This document shows positions 43,301-44,581 of a DNA stretch of 44,581 nt, piece by piece. Source of the DNA: Phoronis australis (taxonomy: Eukaryota; Phoronida; Phoronidae). The stretch covers positions 493,966 to 538,546 of the forward strand of contig NMRA01000258.1 in the NCBI GenBank assembly GCA_002633005.1. Direction: 5' to 3'. Under the pieces are notes generated by a model. That model was not told where the DNA came from. It saw nothing but the letters and a program-made list of their open reading frames with translations, and made no database searches. Position numbers and translations under genes: made by a program. Numbering within the stretch: position 1 is the first letter of the stretch; every line of letters begins with the position of its first letter.

Positions 43301-44581
43301 TGCATGAATACGAAGGGGTTGGCTCTGCATAGACCAACTGACAACAGCAATCTCTTGATATTCAAATCATATACAAGTCAGACCAAATTGTGACAGACTT
43401 GCTGAACAAAACACAAAAACTAAAATTAAGGTGGTTTATGTCAGAATGTTAAACAATATTTATTCACTCAATGTAAACGAATTTAATTAAAACCCAACAC
43501 CGAAGTTATTAGTTAGGATCTAAATTCATGTCTTACCGCAAACAACATTTAACAAAACAGAATCACACAAGTGATGTAACCTTGTGCACAACTTAGATGT
43601 ATGGTGCCGGACAGCACAGGTTAGAATCATTCGAAAACGTGCATTGTGTGCCACTGTTTCCTTGATATAGAAACTATTTGACCAAATGTATGGAATTTCA
43701 CCAAAGAAATCAAAATATAAAAAGCGCAACCACAGGGGTCAGCAGTAATCAAAACATGAAAAATTCGTGTGATGTCAGCCATTGTTATAACCACAGAAAT
43801 ATATTTGCAAAAACTAATGTAGCCCCTTGATAGGGTTCACGAGTAACACTCTGTCGACTGTCCGTAGTCAAGGATTGTAAAATACTAGATGGTATATTTT
43901 TTCCATTGTATCTTCCTTGGAAACAAACACAAAACTCAAATTTTTTTTCTTCATAGTCACGCAGAAAACTGATAAGGAAGTATTATCTGAAATCACTAGC
44001 ATCTCACAAACTGGTCCCCAAAGCACCTCGAAATGGCTATACACAAAAACTGGCATAGTTTAGCGCATTTTGGCATTCCAAATAAGGTTAACGGAAACCC
44101 GTTTGAAAATGCAAACTGTCTTTGGATAGAGAGGCACAGTTTTTACAAAAATGTAAAGCATTTTTTCACTACCTTCTATTCGAACCGTTTTAAAACTACT
44201 TCACTTACTGAACATATTTGAACCAAAGATGGACTATTTTGGGCCAAAATATTGACGACGCTTCAACTTAAAAAATATTGGCCCGGATAATTTGAAAAAA
44301 CCTTTTGACCATATCTCAACAGGACGTATGAACGCACATTTTTTCAAGATCTGAAGCGATGACCCTACAGTCGACCTCGAGGGATGGCAGTTAATAATGC
44401 TAAGAAAATCCTCAGTTAACGCTTCGGAGCAAATTCATCACAGACGGCGAGTCCTCATGACACATTTTTGTTCAAAAGTTTCACATCTGAAATATTTCAC
44501 GATTTAAATGGACTTCTTTGCCCACCATTTTTTCTCGTACCCAACGTTTCCCCTCTTTGTTGTACTCCCCCCTCCACCCCC
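43233..44581. other. Right end of window, no gene recognised
   Basis: The sequence is AT-rich with short ORFs lacking motifs. An imperfect inverted pair GGGCCAAAATATT / AATATTGGCCC lies near 44240-44285. Nothing else is supported. Confidence 0.5.

Noticed and set aside
43529-43562. Alternative first exon of PGP ending LLNVVCG with a GTAAGA donor in the right phase
   Set aside because: It would replace the catalytic DxD with non-acidic residues. The exon at 42959-42878 supplies a perfect DCDG and a proper ATG, so this match is chance.

Overview
The window is metazoan nuclear DNA. It has short exons with GT-AG junctions, introns of 0.3-3.4 kb, long AT-rich non-coding stretches, several repeat families, and two single-N assembly gaps (10201, 36056). 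The two conserved genes are animal genes. The repeat content and the frequent AGGCCT words are compatible with a marine invertebrate deuterostome (hemichordate, echinoderm or cephalochordate), but I cannot fix the species.

Layout from left to right. (1) 166-796 is a long foldback (MITE-like) element. (2) 2832-16177, + strand: ten exons of SAAL1, an armadillo-like protein. Only the short first coding exon (the initiator ATG) is missing. Its introns hold a minisatellite grown from a splice donor, a 23-bp minisatellite, a 30/180-bp higher-order minisatellite with an assembly gap, a three-copy 172-bp repeat and a near-perfect hairpin. (3) 16.5-19.0 kb: an array of ~140-bp modules, each carrying a box that matches the CTCF consensus. 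The same family recurs in the opposite orientation at 22.06-23.15 kb and about 41.8-42.5 kb. (4) 20.3-31.7 kb: a direct tandem segmental duplication. Each unit carries, on the - strand, a two-exon gene for a small secreted protein with eight cysteines. Both copies keep an intact frame although the DNA around them has diverged and taken insertions. I do not recognise this family; it is the best candidate for something undescribed. (5) 31.7-35.0 kb: intergenic, degenerate repeats. (6) 35094-42959, - strand: a complete eight-exon HAD phosphatase gene of the PGP/chronophin type. Its first intron has a GC-AG border, and a 5'-truncated LINE lies in its fifth intron. (7) 42.96-43.3 kb: a GC-richer region upstream of PGP that looks like a promoter, possibly bidirectional. 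No gene was recognised from there to the end.

The window is therefore two ordinary conserved genes flanking a young tandem duplication of a secreted cysteine-rich gene. The CTCF-like repeat arrays lie between and beside them. All exon calls are from reading by eye, with phases checked across every junction; no transcript evidence was available.
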